Positions 1-5,305 of a stretch of 9,792 nt of DNA are shown here, piece by piece (position 1 is the first letter of the stretch; the number at the start of each line of letters is the position of its first letter). The notes under the pieces were generated by a model that was not told where the DNA came from, made no database searches, and saw only the letters and a list, made by a program, of their open reading frames with translations. The translations under genes and the position numbers were made by a program. Source of the stretch: Candidatus Falkowiibacteriota bacterium (GTDB lineage: Bacteria; Patescibacteriota; Patescibacteriia; Patescibacteriales; SZUA-104). The DNA lies in the NCBI GenBank assembly GCA_027020105.1, contig JALUVW010000016.1:1-9792 (forward strand), given 5' to 3'.

Positions 1-189
1 ACCGGATCACTTGCCTATATTATAACATATCTAAAACAAAAAACAAAATATATACTGTGACAAAGTCAAAATTGTTTTTTGCGGATAATCAATAACATTT
101 AAAATCGCTCCAAACGAAGCATGGATAATTGATTTGCGCCATAAACGGCGTTTGAAGGCGTAATACATAATTCAACAAATAATAACTTC
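1..189. other. AT-rich stretch with no gene seen
   Basis: No convincing coding region, RNA gene or terminator is visible. The first 90 bases are very AT-rich. A weak stem, GCGCC with GGCG, lies near 136-150. Any gene to the left lies outside the window. Confidence 0.5.
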
Positions 190-432
190 TTGTCATCCCG
201 GAAAATTTTGTAGCGGAGCGGAAAAATTTATCCGGGATCCAGGGTTTGGCAGTACAGCTTCTTTTCCGCCGCGGCCGTGAAATATCACGGAACTTGGTTC
301 CGGATACCCGGAACCAAGTTTCAATTCGGAGTATTCGGATTATAATTCGGGTCACGGGGCATTGAAGTATTAACATTCATACGGACCTACCCTGGATCCC
401 GGGTCTCCGCTTCGCTGCGCCCGGGATGACAA
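190..432. mobile_element. MITE-like palindromic element with long terminal inverted repeats
   Basis: The outer ends are perfect 12-bp inverted repeats, TTGTCATCCCGG at 190-201 and CCGGGATGACAA at 421-432. Further in, 230-245 (ATCCGGGATCCAGGGT) is the inverted copy of 389-404 with 15 of 16 matches. Between these, AGCGGAGCGGA near 212-222 pairs with TCCGCTTCGCT near 406-416. The arms are therefore about 56 and 44 nt with internal loops. The core carries two perfect hairpins back to back. No ORF with a credible start fills it, and I see no clear target-site duplication. A further copy of the right end, CGGGATGACAAA, lies at 449-460, and TTGTCATCCCG recurs at 9137-9147. A non-autonomous transposable element or a structured RNA are both possible; the family is not recognised. 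Confidence 0.5.
275..320. repeat. Two perfect hairpins in tandem inside the element
   Basis: The first hairpin is CCGTGA, loop AATA, TCACGG (275-290). It directly abuts the second, AACTTGGTTCCGG, loop ATAC, CCGGAACCAAGTT (291-320), a perfect 13-bp stem. Both loops are tetranucleotides. No T-run follows on either strand, so simple terminators are unlikely. Confidence 0.7.
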
Positions 433-492
433 AAGGAGGGTAAGCCGGCGGGATGACAAAGGGAAAACAAAAAAATTATGTACTTGGAAAGC

Positions 493-518
493 GCCGGCTA
501 AAGCCGGGGGAATTCCCC
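493..518. repeat. IS200/IS605-end-like or REP-like hairpin pair
   Basis: CCGGC, loop TAAA, GCCGG (494-507) runs into the perfect palindrome GGGGAATTCCCC (507-518). Read on the minus strand this gives CCCCCGGC-TTTA-GCCGG, which resembles the right-end hairpins of IS200/IS605-type elements and RAYT-associated REP sequences. That resemblance is from memory of the families. No transposase remnant with recognisable motifs is next to it, so it could be a solo end or an unrelated hairpin. Confidence 0.35.
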
Positions 519-586
519 ATCCCTAAGTGGAGTCCTTAAAGAATTAAACAGTGTTGACACTATTTTTAATCGCGGCGTCATTTTAT

Positions 587-745
587 TCATGCCGTATCCG
601 GAATGTTTTCCATTGGTGTTGTAATGGTTTTGCCATAGATTATATTTGTATTGCGCAACTTCAATACTATCGCGGAAAAAGCGGTGTTTCCGGGAAAAAA
701 CTCTATTTGCCTTGACAGGCATTGTTCAATAATTATCTTTTTCAT
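587..745 (-). CDS. Possible small protein of 52 residues, unknown function
   Basis: The reading frame starts at ATG (743-745), encodes MKKIIIEQCLSRQIEFF and onward, and stops at 587. Its support is the sequence AAAGGAG at 757-763, ending 11 nt before the ATG. This is one of only a few good Shine-Dalgarno sequences in the window. The product has no signal peptide, membrane segment or motif that I recognise. An overlapping minus-strand frame (498-722) is equally open, so the real frame is uncertain, or the locus is a decayed gene lying beside the IS200/IS605-like hairpin at 493-518. A 9-bp inverted repeat lies in its leader. Coding status is doubtful. Confidence 0.3.
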   Translation of the reverse strand: MKKIIIEQCLSRQIEFFPGNTAFSAIVLKLRNTNIIYGKTITTPMENIPDTA

Positions 746-793
746 GGCAATTAGTTCTCCTTTGGTGTTTCTTGTTTTTCTCATATATTTGGC

Positions 794-827
794 AGAGATT
801 ATGATAATTATGAATTAAATAATCTCT
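794..827. repeat. 9-bp inverted repeat in the leader of the small ORF
   Basis: AGAGATTAT (794-802) and ATAATCTCT (819-827) are perfect inverted copies around a 16-nt AT-rich loop. After a 2-nt mismatch, GGC (791-793) also pairs with GCC (830-832). It lies about 50 nt upstream of the possible gene at 587-745 and could be a regulatory hairpin or operator. The role is unknown. Confidence 0.5.
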
Positions 828-916
828 CCGCCATAACACATTTGAGCGAAACCCGAAAGGTAGCCCTAATTGCCGCAATTGTAACACAAAAAAACAAAAT
901 AAAATTCCAAAACGAA

Positions 917-951
917 AAGCGGCTCTTTTGGAAATAACCAAAAAGCCGCTT
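917..951. terminator. Bidirectional-type hairpin terminator
   Basis: AAGCGGCT (917-924), one bulged C, then TTTTGG (926-931), loop AAATAA, CCAAAA (938-943), AGCCGCTT (944-951): a 14-bp stem. It is followed by TATTATTTTT on the plus strand, and by a U-rich run on the minus strand as well. It lies about 145 nt past the stop of the 1096-1797 gene and could end that transcript. Confidence 0.7.
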
Positions 952-1095
952 ATTATTTTTCTTGGATAAAACACCTTAAAAACGCTAACACGAAAATATG
1001 GTCAAGTAATCAAAAGACAGAACCGCTTAGCAACTCTGTTTTAACAATTTTCCGTTTTAAGATTTCTTGCCGAGACGAAATAAAGGCAAGCGATC

Positions 1096-1797
1096 TTATC
1101 GGTTCAGCATCTCCCGATAGCTTTTCATTAAATCATCGTCGCTGATTTTATCCAAAATTTTTTTATCCATTCCGGCGTCCAGAAGCATTTGGCGCAGAGC
1201 CGCGGCGTCCAGTTGTCCGCCCAAAATCGCCTCCAAGTCCCCGCCTCCGTCCGTCCGGAGAGTTTCATTGCCGGCTCCGAATTGATTTAACGTATTATTC
1301 AAGGAATTATCGTTATTTTTGCCGTTTCGCGCGTTCGCGTCGCCCGTATTGAGCGCGGACGAAGCGTAGCAATCCCGTCCGATCGGGCAATTGGGGTCAT
1401 TGTCCGAATCAACCTCTTCTTTGTCCGTAAAGCCGTCGCTGTCGGAATCCTCCAAATAAGGCGAGGTTTTGTAGAAATAAAGCTCGTCCCAATCGGATAA
1501 GCCGTCGCCGTCCGTGTCTTTGGATTTCAACGCTTCTTCCGAATTTTCTTCTTGCCACGGAGGCGCGGCGCCGCCCGTATCCGCGTTATCGCCAACGGTG
1601 CCGGCCCGATAATCAAGCGGTCCCGTTATGCTTTTCTTGAACTGAACCATCCACATTCCCACGACCGCCACGGCGAAAACCGCCAAAATGCCGGCGGCGA
1701 TTTTTTGCCCCTTACTCAAAGGAGCCGGATGGACGGGAATACGGCCCTCTTCAAAGCCTTCCGTGTTGTTTTCCGAATTTTTATAATCCTCCCGCAT
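1096..1797 (-). CDS. Membrane-anchored protein with thrombospondin-type-3/EF-hand-like calcium loops
   Basis: 233 residues. A short cytoplasmic N-terminus (1-29) precedes one membrane segment (about 31-51), so the rest probably lies outside the cell. Two DxDxDG loops follow: D94, D96, D98, G99, D102, E105, and D117, D119, D121, G122, D125, E128. A partial third lies at D130-D134, next to Cys137 and Cys143, which could form a disulfide. Residues 145-185 are Asn/Gly-rich linker, and 187-233 look like a compact helical domain. Such calcium-loop proteins are frequent in Parcubacteria and are mostly uncharacterised; a cell-surface role is inference. No Shine-Dalgarno sequence precedes the ATG. The neighbour on the far side of the spacer is divergent. 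Confidence 0.85.
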   Translation of the reverse strand: MREDYKNSENNTEGFEEGRIPVHPAPLSKGQKIAAGILAVFAVAVVGMWMVQFKKSITGPLDYRAGTVGDNADTGGAAPPWQEENSEEALKSKDTDGDGLSDWDELYFYKTSPYLEDSDSDGFTDKEEVDSDNDPNCPIGRDCYASSALNTGDANARNGKNNDNSLNNTLNQFGAGNETLRTDGGGDLEAILGGQLDAAALRQMLLDAGMDKKILDKISDDDLMKSYREMLNR

Positions 1798-1847
1798 AAA
1801 AAACTTAAACCAAATCTATTGGAAAAAATAAACAGCTTATAAATATC

Positions 1848-1871
1848 ACAGCCGCGGTATCGCGATGCTGT
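1848..1871 (-). promoter_or_regulatory. Leader hairpin upstream of the calcium-loop gene
   Basis: ACAGC (1848-1852) with GCTGT (1867-1871) encloses CGCG, loop GTAT, CGCG (1853-1864), with a 2-nt AT bulge. It would lie near the 5' end of a transcript starting from the -10 box at 1886-1891. No function is evident. Confidence 0.4.
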
Positions 1872-1885
1872 CGCCGTTTATCGTT

Positions 1886-1894
1886 ATTGTACCA
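1886..1894 (-). promoter_or_regulatory. Possible extended -10 promoter for the calcium-loop gene
   Basis: On the minus strand this reads TGGTACAAT, that is TGn followed by TACAAT (1886-1891). There is no good -35 box, which an extended -10 can tolerate. The implied leader is about 80 nt. Confidence 0.35.
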
Positions 1895-1956
1895 TAAAAA
1901 CGCAAACAATAAAACCAACCGCCTTAAATCGCGTAAAACACGGATAGACGCCACGG

Positions 1957-1973
1957 TTGACAAATTTTGTCAA
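1957..1973. promoter_or_regulatory. Perfect 17-bp operator-like palindrome
   Basis: TTGACAAA, T, TTTGTCAA: two perfect 8-bp half-sites with a one-base centre. Each half begins with a -35-like TTGACA in its own direction, but neither direction has a well-spaced -10 box. The size and symmetry suit a dimeric repressor site, for example of the MarR or TetR type, controlling one or both divergent genes. The regulator is not in the window. Confidence 0.5.
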
Positions 1974-2045
1974 TATGATAAGGTGGAGAGTCGCCGCCAA
2001 CCGCCGCGGCCGCGAAAATAAGATCTTTTAACATTACGCGGTAAT

Positions 2046-2062
2046 TGCTCGTTTTACGAGCA
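2046..2062 (+). promoter_or_regulatory. Small hairpin in the leader of the secreted-protein gene
   Basis: TGCTCG, loop TTTTA, CGAGCA: a perfect 6-bp stem about 25 nt before the ribosome binding site. It could stabilise the 5' end or modulate translation. No specific class is recognised. Confidence 0.4.
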
Positions 2063-2086
2063 TAAAACCATAAACCGTTTTTAAAA

Positions 2087-2093
2087 AAGGAGG
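2087..2093 (+). promoter_or_regulatory. Strong Shine-Dalgarno sequence AAGGAGG
   Basis: AAGGAGG lies 5 nt before the ATG at 2099 and fixes that start. It stands out because most other genes in the window have no recognisable ribosome binding site. Confidence 0.85.
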
Positions 2094-2098
2094 AAACA

Positions 2099-2548
2099 AT
2101 GAAAGCGTTGACACTTGCTTTGTTTTTGTTTTTCTCGTTGCTGCTGTTCGCGCCGGCGGCGCAAGCCGCGGAACTGACCCTGGTGTCGTCGGGTTATGTG
2201 GAGGGTTTTTTCTACCCGAAACATAACGAGTATGACCCGGCCGCGGGGGTCGCGTTTGAAAACAGGGTTGTCGCGAGGTACGGACTGGAAGTCTACACGG
2301 AAGTCCGTCCCAAAAACAGCAAGGTTTTTGTTTTCGCGCAGCCGTTTTTCTTATTCGGGGACAACCTGCCCCAAATAAGATACAATTACGACACCGATCC
2401 CATCGCGGTGCAAATACGATACGGGATCGGATACGACGCCGGAAAAAACATTTCCGTTCGCGTTACCCACAGCGAGTGGCGCGATCTCGGCAAATACGCC
2501 GGGGAAAGGTTATTGTGGAGTTCGGTGTCGGTCAGATACAAGTGGTAA
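2099..2548 (+). CDS. Secreted beta-rich protein with outer-membrane-barrel-like features
   Basis: 149 residues, family not recognised. A classic signal peptide covers 1-23 (MKALT, a leucine/phenylalanine core, then APAAQA), with cleavage probably after A23. The mature part of about 126 residues is full of alternating aromatic/polar strands (29-41, 54-69, 75-86, 101-111, 117-126, 138-149). It ends in SVSVRYKW, an alternating strand with a C-terminal Trp, as in outer-membrane beta-barrels. No cysteine, lipobox or catalytic motif is visible. A strong ribosome binding site, a dedicated terminator and a rather GC-rich sequence set it apart from its neighbours and hint at acquisition by transfer. 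A soluble secreted beta-sandwich is the main alternative. Confidence 0.75.
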   Translation: MKALTLALFLFFSLLLFAPAAQAAELTLVSSGYVEGFFYPKHNEYDPAAGVAFENRVVARYGLEVYTEVRPKNSKVFVFAQPFFLFGDNLPQIRYNYDTDPIAVQIRYGIGYDAGKNISVRVTHSEWRDLGKYAGERLLWSSVSVRYKW

Positions 2549-2561
2549 TCGACACCGGCAA

Positions 2562-2594
2562 AAGAGCCATTCAGCCAACGGCTGAATGGCTCTT
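2562..2594 (+). terminator. Strong hairpin terminator after the secreted-protein gene
   Basis: AAGAGCCATTCAGCC (2562-2576), loop AAC, GGCTGAATGGCTCTT (2580-2594): a perfect 15-bp stem beginning 14 nt after the stop codon. The trailing region is pyrimidine-rich and reaches a T-run at about 2609-2615. Confidence 0.85.
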
Positions 2595-2642
2595 CTTACT
2601 TTCTACTCTTTTTTTAAAAAAATACGCGAACACACATCATTA

Positions 2643-2671
2643 TTGACACCGAATTGATAATGGTATAGCAT
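2643..2671 (+). promoter_or_regulatory. Sigma-70-type promoter for the 72-residue protein gene
   Basis: A perfect -35 box TTGACA (2643-2648) is followed either by TGG-TATAGC, an extended -10 with a 15-nt spacer (2664-2669), or by TAGCAT with a 17-nt spacer (2666-2671). The leader would be about 35 nt long. Confidence 0.5.
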
Positions 2672-2711
2672 AATAATACCAAGACAAAAATATTAAATTC
2701 ACAAAAACCAT

Positions 2712-2930
2712 ATGGAACCGATCGCCGAAGAAATTTTAACTCTGGTAAAAAAGAAAATGGCGGAGCAGGCCGCTTACGACCGCGACGCTTATAAAGAATT
2801 GGTTGAGGAGACCATTGAATATTTCCGCGAAAAAGGAAAACTGACGGACGACGACAATGACGAGTTTATTGAAGACCAGTTAATGGATATGTGGGGCGCG
2901 GTCCAAGGCGAATTCGCCAAAGGAAAATAA
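2712..2930 (+). CDS. Small acidic helical protein, unknown function
   Basis: 72 residues, no signal peptide, membrane segment or cysteine. It appears as two or three amphipathic helices: 4-20, 24-42 (with ETIEYFREKGKL) and 50-69 (with DEFIEDQLMDMWGAV), separated by the acidic turn LTDDDND. The composition is strongly acidic. It has its own promoter and lies just before a strong terminator, so it is probably a monocistronic gene. No Shine-Dalgarno sequence precedes the ATG. I have the impression of similar short proteins in other Parcubacteria, but I cannot name a family or function. Coding status is supported by the clean amphipathic pattern and by the flanking signals. Confidence 0.7.
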   Translation: MEPIAEEILTLVKKKMAEQAAYDRDAYKELVEETIEYFREKGKLTDDDNDEFIEDQLMDMWGAVQGEFAKGK

Positions 2931-2955
2931 CGCATTATTAACAATGGAAAATTGT

Positions 2956-3002
2956 AAAGCATAGCAAAAGCGGGGAATATTTCCCCGCTTTTGTTATGCT
3001 TT
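2956..3002. terminator. 22-bp terminator shared by two convergent genes
   Basis: The arms at 2956-2977 and 2981-3002 pair over 22 bp with a single G-U and a 3-nt loop; the central part is AAAAGCGGGGAA with TTCCCCGCTTTT. The A-rich left arm and T-rich right arm let it act in both directions. It lies 25 nt after the 72-residue gene and 11 nt after the RNase J stop codon. Confidence 0.9.
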
Positions 3003-3013
3003 GCCGTCGCCCG

Positions 3014-4897
3014 CTACACCTTGATGACCACCGGCAACACCATCGGCCTTCTTTTGGTTTGGGTAAACAGGAATTGCCCGATGTCGTTTCTTACTTTGTT
3101 TTTAATGTAATCATCGGCTGCCGGCGTGCGCGGATCATGGTCTTTGACTATTTTTTTCACCTTCATTCTGGTTTTTTCAATCAGCGCTTTGTTTTCTTTC
3201 ATATAAATAAATCCGCGAGAGATTATGTCCGGATTGCCGATCGGCTCGCCGGTGCGGCCGTCAATGGTGGCGATAATGACAATCATTCCGTCATCGGCCA
3301 TAACGCGGCGATCGCGCATCACGATGCTGGAAACATCTCCGACGCCAAGCCCGTCAACCATAACATAGTCGGTAACCGCCCGCTCTTCCGTCAATTTGCC
3401 GACAACTTCTCCGCGGGCATTTCTGACAAATTCAACCGCCTGCCCGTTGTCCGCCACGAAAATTTTTTCTTTGGGAATGCCGACCTGCTCCGCCAACTCC
3501 GCGTGGGCGCGCAGCATAAAATGATTGCCTTCAATCGGCATAAAATATTCCGGCTTCAAAAGGCGCATCATCAATTTCAAGTCCTCTTCTTTGGCATGTC
3601 CGCCGGCGTGGATGTCCATCATCTCGTAATTGATTATCTTGGCGCCTTGGCGCACCACCATATCCATTAAATTTTGAATGGTGCGTTCGTTTCCGGGGAT
3701 AACGGAAGAAGACAAGATAACGGTATCGCCGTCCTTCAGTTTAACGGTGCGGTGCGCTCCGTTGACCACGCGCATCATAAAAGCGTTGGCCTCGCCCTGC
3801 GCGCCGGTTCCGACGATTATCACTTTATTGTCGGGCAAACGCCTGAACTCATTGTCATTCTGAATCAAAATCTTCGGATTGAATTTCAAATATCCGATTT
3901 GGTGGGCTATTTCCACGTTGTCGTTCATACTGCGCCCTTGCAGATAAATTTTTCTGCCGTACTTTGCCGCCAAATCAAAAATTTTCTGCACGCGGCTCAA
4001 CTGGGAAGCGAAAGTGCCGATGATAATCCGTCCGTCAATCTTTTCAAACAGTTTCCCCATTTCGTCTCCGATTGAAGATTCGGAAATTTGGTAACCGGGA
4101 TGGGTGGCGTCGGTGGAATCCGACATCAGCATCAATATTCCCTGCCCTCCCAACTGCGCTATGCGGTTCAAATCCGCCGGCTTGTCGTTTACCGGAGTGT
4201 AATCAATCTTAAAGTCGCCCGTGTGCACGATGGTCCCCAGCGGAGTGCGGACGATAATGGCGAAGCAGTCGGGAATGGAATGGTTAACGCGCAAAAACTC
4301 AATCTTGAAAGATTCCCCCAGCGACAGCCTTGATGTTTCGTCTATCGTGGAAATATTCAATTTCGGGCATCGCTTAAACTCCGCGGCGCGTTTTTTTACT
4401 ATTCCGGCGGCCATCTTTCCCATAAACATTGGAGGATTGCCGATTTTTCCCATTAAATGCGGAATCGCGCCGATATGATCATAATGCCCGTGGGTTATGA
4501 TAACGCCCCTCACCCAATCCTCCTTTCCTTCCAGATAAGAAATATTGGGAATTATATAATCAATCCCGTGCATATCCTCTTCCGGAAACTGCAATCCCAT
4601 ATCAATAATGATAATTTCCTTATTATATTCTATAATCGTCATATTGCGGCCGACTTCCTCCAGTCCGCCCATAACCATAATTTTTAATTTATCTTTTTGA
4701 TAAACCGTTCCTCGCTCCGCGGAAGCCGGTTTGTCGCTTGCCGCTCGCGCTCGCCCAAACCGGCCTCTTCTCGCGGAAGAAGCTCTTTGCTTAAAGTCCA
4801 TTTTTAGTTTTGCCCGCCTTGATTGTCCCGCTTGCCTCGCTTGTTCCGAGCTTTGTCGGGAGGAGTCCGCCGAACGGGCTTTGTATTTTGTAATCAT
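3014..4897 (-). CDS. rnj: Ribonuclease J (metallo-beta-lactamase/beta-CASP family)
   Basis: 627 residues, full length. RNase J is a cytoplasmic 5'-to-3' exonuclease and endonuclease for mRNA decay and rRNA maturation. Visible features: a basic Arg/Ala/Ser-rich tail (1-66), the metal motif HGHYDH (136-141), H206 in NHSIPD, D228 in HTGDFKID, SDST (259-262), the beta-CASP domain with GTFASQ and GTGAQGE, motif B HAGGHA (430-435), and a C-terminal domain ending TKRRPMVLPVV. The usual motif C histidine (PIHGE in Bacillus subtilis RNase J1) is Glu456 here, in PIEGNH, with His459 three residues later. The ATG at 4895-4897 has no Shine-Dalgarno sequence; Met33 is the only near alternative and would shorten the tail. 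The gene lies 197 nt after tRNA-Leu and ends at a convergent terminator. Confidence 0.97.
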   Translation of the reverse strand: MITKYKARSADSSRQSSEQARQAGQSRRAKLKMDFKQRASSARRGRFGRARAASDKPASAERGTVYQKDKLKIMVMGGLEEVGRNMTIIEYNKEIIIIDMGLQFPEEDMHGIDYIIPNISYLEGKEDWVRGVIITHGHYDHIGAIPHLMGKIGNPPMFMGKMAAGIVKKRAAEFKRCPKLNISTIDETSRLSLGESFKIEFLRVNHSIPDCFAIIVRTPLGTIVHTGDFKIDYTPVNDKPADLNRIAQLGGQGILMLMSDSTDATHPGYQISESSIGDEMGKLFEKIDGRIIIGTFASQLSRVQKIFDLAAKYGRKIYLQGRSMNDNVEIAHQIGYLKFNPKILIQNDNEFRRLPDNKVIIVGTGAQGEANAFMMRVVNGAHRTVKLKDGDTVILSSSVIPGNERTIQNLMDMVVRQGAKIINYEMMDIHAGGHAKEEDLKLMMRLLKPEYFMPIEGNHFMLRAHAELAEQVGIPKEKIFVADNGQAVEFVRNARGEVVGKLTEERAVTDYVMVDGLGVGDVSSIVMRDRRVMADDGMIVIIATIDGRTGEPIGNPDIISRGFIYMKENKALIEKTRMKVKKIVKDHDPRTPAADDYIKNKVRNDIGQFLFTQTKRRPMVLPVVIKV

Positions 4898-4908
4898 AAT
4901 GTTGAGGT

Positions 4909-4970
4909 GACAGATAGCAAACGGCGGACGGCGAAAAATATTTACCGCTATCCGTCTCCCGCTACCTGTT
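4909..4970. repeat. Heptad-word inverted repeat upstream of RNase J
   Basis: The 25-nt arms 4909-4933 and 4946-4970 are inverted copies with 16 matches; 8 of the 9 mismatches are transitions. The text falls into 7-nt words, such as GATAGCA and GACGGCG on the left, CTATCCG and CTACCTG on the right. It begins 11 nt before the RNase J start codon, so it would lie in the 5' leader of the mRNA. Confidence 0.55.
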
Positions 4971-4996
4971 TTGTGAATTCGGCCTCGCCGCCCATT

Positions 4997-5008
4997 CTCT
5001 CGCGAGAG
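4997..5008. repeat. Perfect 12-bp palindrome CTCTCGCGAGAG
   Basis: The palindrome lies in the spacer between tRNA-Leu(CAG) and RNase J. GCCGC and GCGGC further out could extend it imperfectly. It could be a protein-binding site or a short hairpin after the tRNA. No T-run follows, so it is not a typical terminator. Confidence 0.4.
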
Positions 5009-5094
5009 GCGTCCGCGGCAGGGCCGGTCATGTTTTTTGTTTTAATTATTAATTAATGTTTAAAGATTATGAAGCGTTGATTGAAGCTAAACTG

Positions 5095-5176
5095 TGCCGA
5101 TGGCGGGAGTTGAACCCGCAAGCCTCGCGGCACACGCTCCTGAAGCGTGCGTGTTTACCAGTTTCACCACATCGGC
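5095..5176 (-). tRNA. tRNA-Leu (anticodon CAG)
   Basis: 82 nt on the minus strand. Acceptor GCCGATG pairs with CATCGGC, followed by discriminator A. The D-loop region is TGGTGAAACTGGTAAAC, the anticodon stem CACGC/GCGTG with loop TTCAGGA, a long variable arm holds GCCGCGAGGC, and the T arm is GCGGGTTCAACTCCCGC. The long variable arm and discriminator A fit leucine. CCA is not encoded. It lies between the peptide-binding protein gene and RNase J. Confidence 0.96.
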
Positions 5177-5305
5177 GCGTCTGCGAACAACGGAACCGTC
5201 GCCGAGCCGCGACTGCGCGAAAGAATAAACGGCGCAAAATAAAATTTTTACTTTTCAGTTTCTCCTAAAGTGTTTTGGGATGATGAGACGGCGAAAATCG
5301 CGAAC

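Larger units (their letters stand above)
746..1095. other. Gene-free stretch between the small ORF and the calcium-loop gene
   Basis: I see no coding region here. It holds the ribosome binding site at 757-763, the inverted repeat at 794-827, the terminator at 917-951, and a weak 6-bp hairpin, CTTGCC with GGCAAG (1066-1090), just after the stop of the 1096-1797 gene. The segment 838-880 contains a short stem in ACCCGAAAGGT but matches no riboswitch consensus that I can identify. Confidence 0.5.
1798..2098. other. Divergent intergenic region with paired leaders
   Basis: This 301-bp spacer separates the minus-strand calcium-loop gene from the plus-strand secreted-protein gene. It holds a possible minus-strand promoter (1886-1894), a leader hairpin (1848-1871), a perfect palindrome (1957-1973), a second leader hairpin (2046-2062) and a strong ribosome binding site (2087-2093). 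No gene is seen in it. Confidence 0.6.

Noticed and set aside
498..722. Minus-strand frame of 74 codons overlapping the small ORF
   Set aside because: It has no ribosome binding site, and its end runs through the hairpin at 493-518. It may be the true frame of a decayed gene, but nothing supports it over 587-745.
791..880. Riboswitch candidate (c-di-GMP type) upstream of the small ORF
   Set aside because: A few words, such as GCGAAACC and GGTAGCC, recall the class, but the conserved core and stem arrangement could not be found.
1552..1842. Plus-strand frame of 96 codons
   Set aside because: It is antisense to the calcium-loop protein gene and has a composition typical of a shadow frame.
1957..1985. 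Plus-strand promoter starting with TTGACA at 1957
   Set aside because: The best -10-like boxes (TATGAT, GATAAG) give spacers of only 11 or 14 nt, so the palindrome is better read as an operator.
2996..3670. Open frame of 224 codons on the plus strand
   Set aside because: It lies antisense within RNase J, whose family motifs run through the whole region; the translation is His/Asn-rich with no motif. The other plus-strand frames at 3674-4687 are rejected for the same reason.
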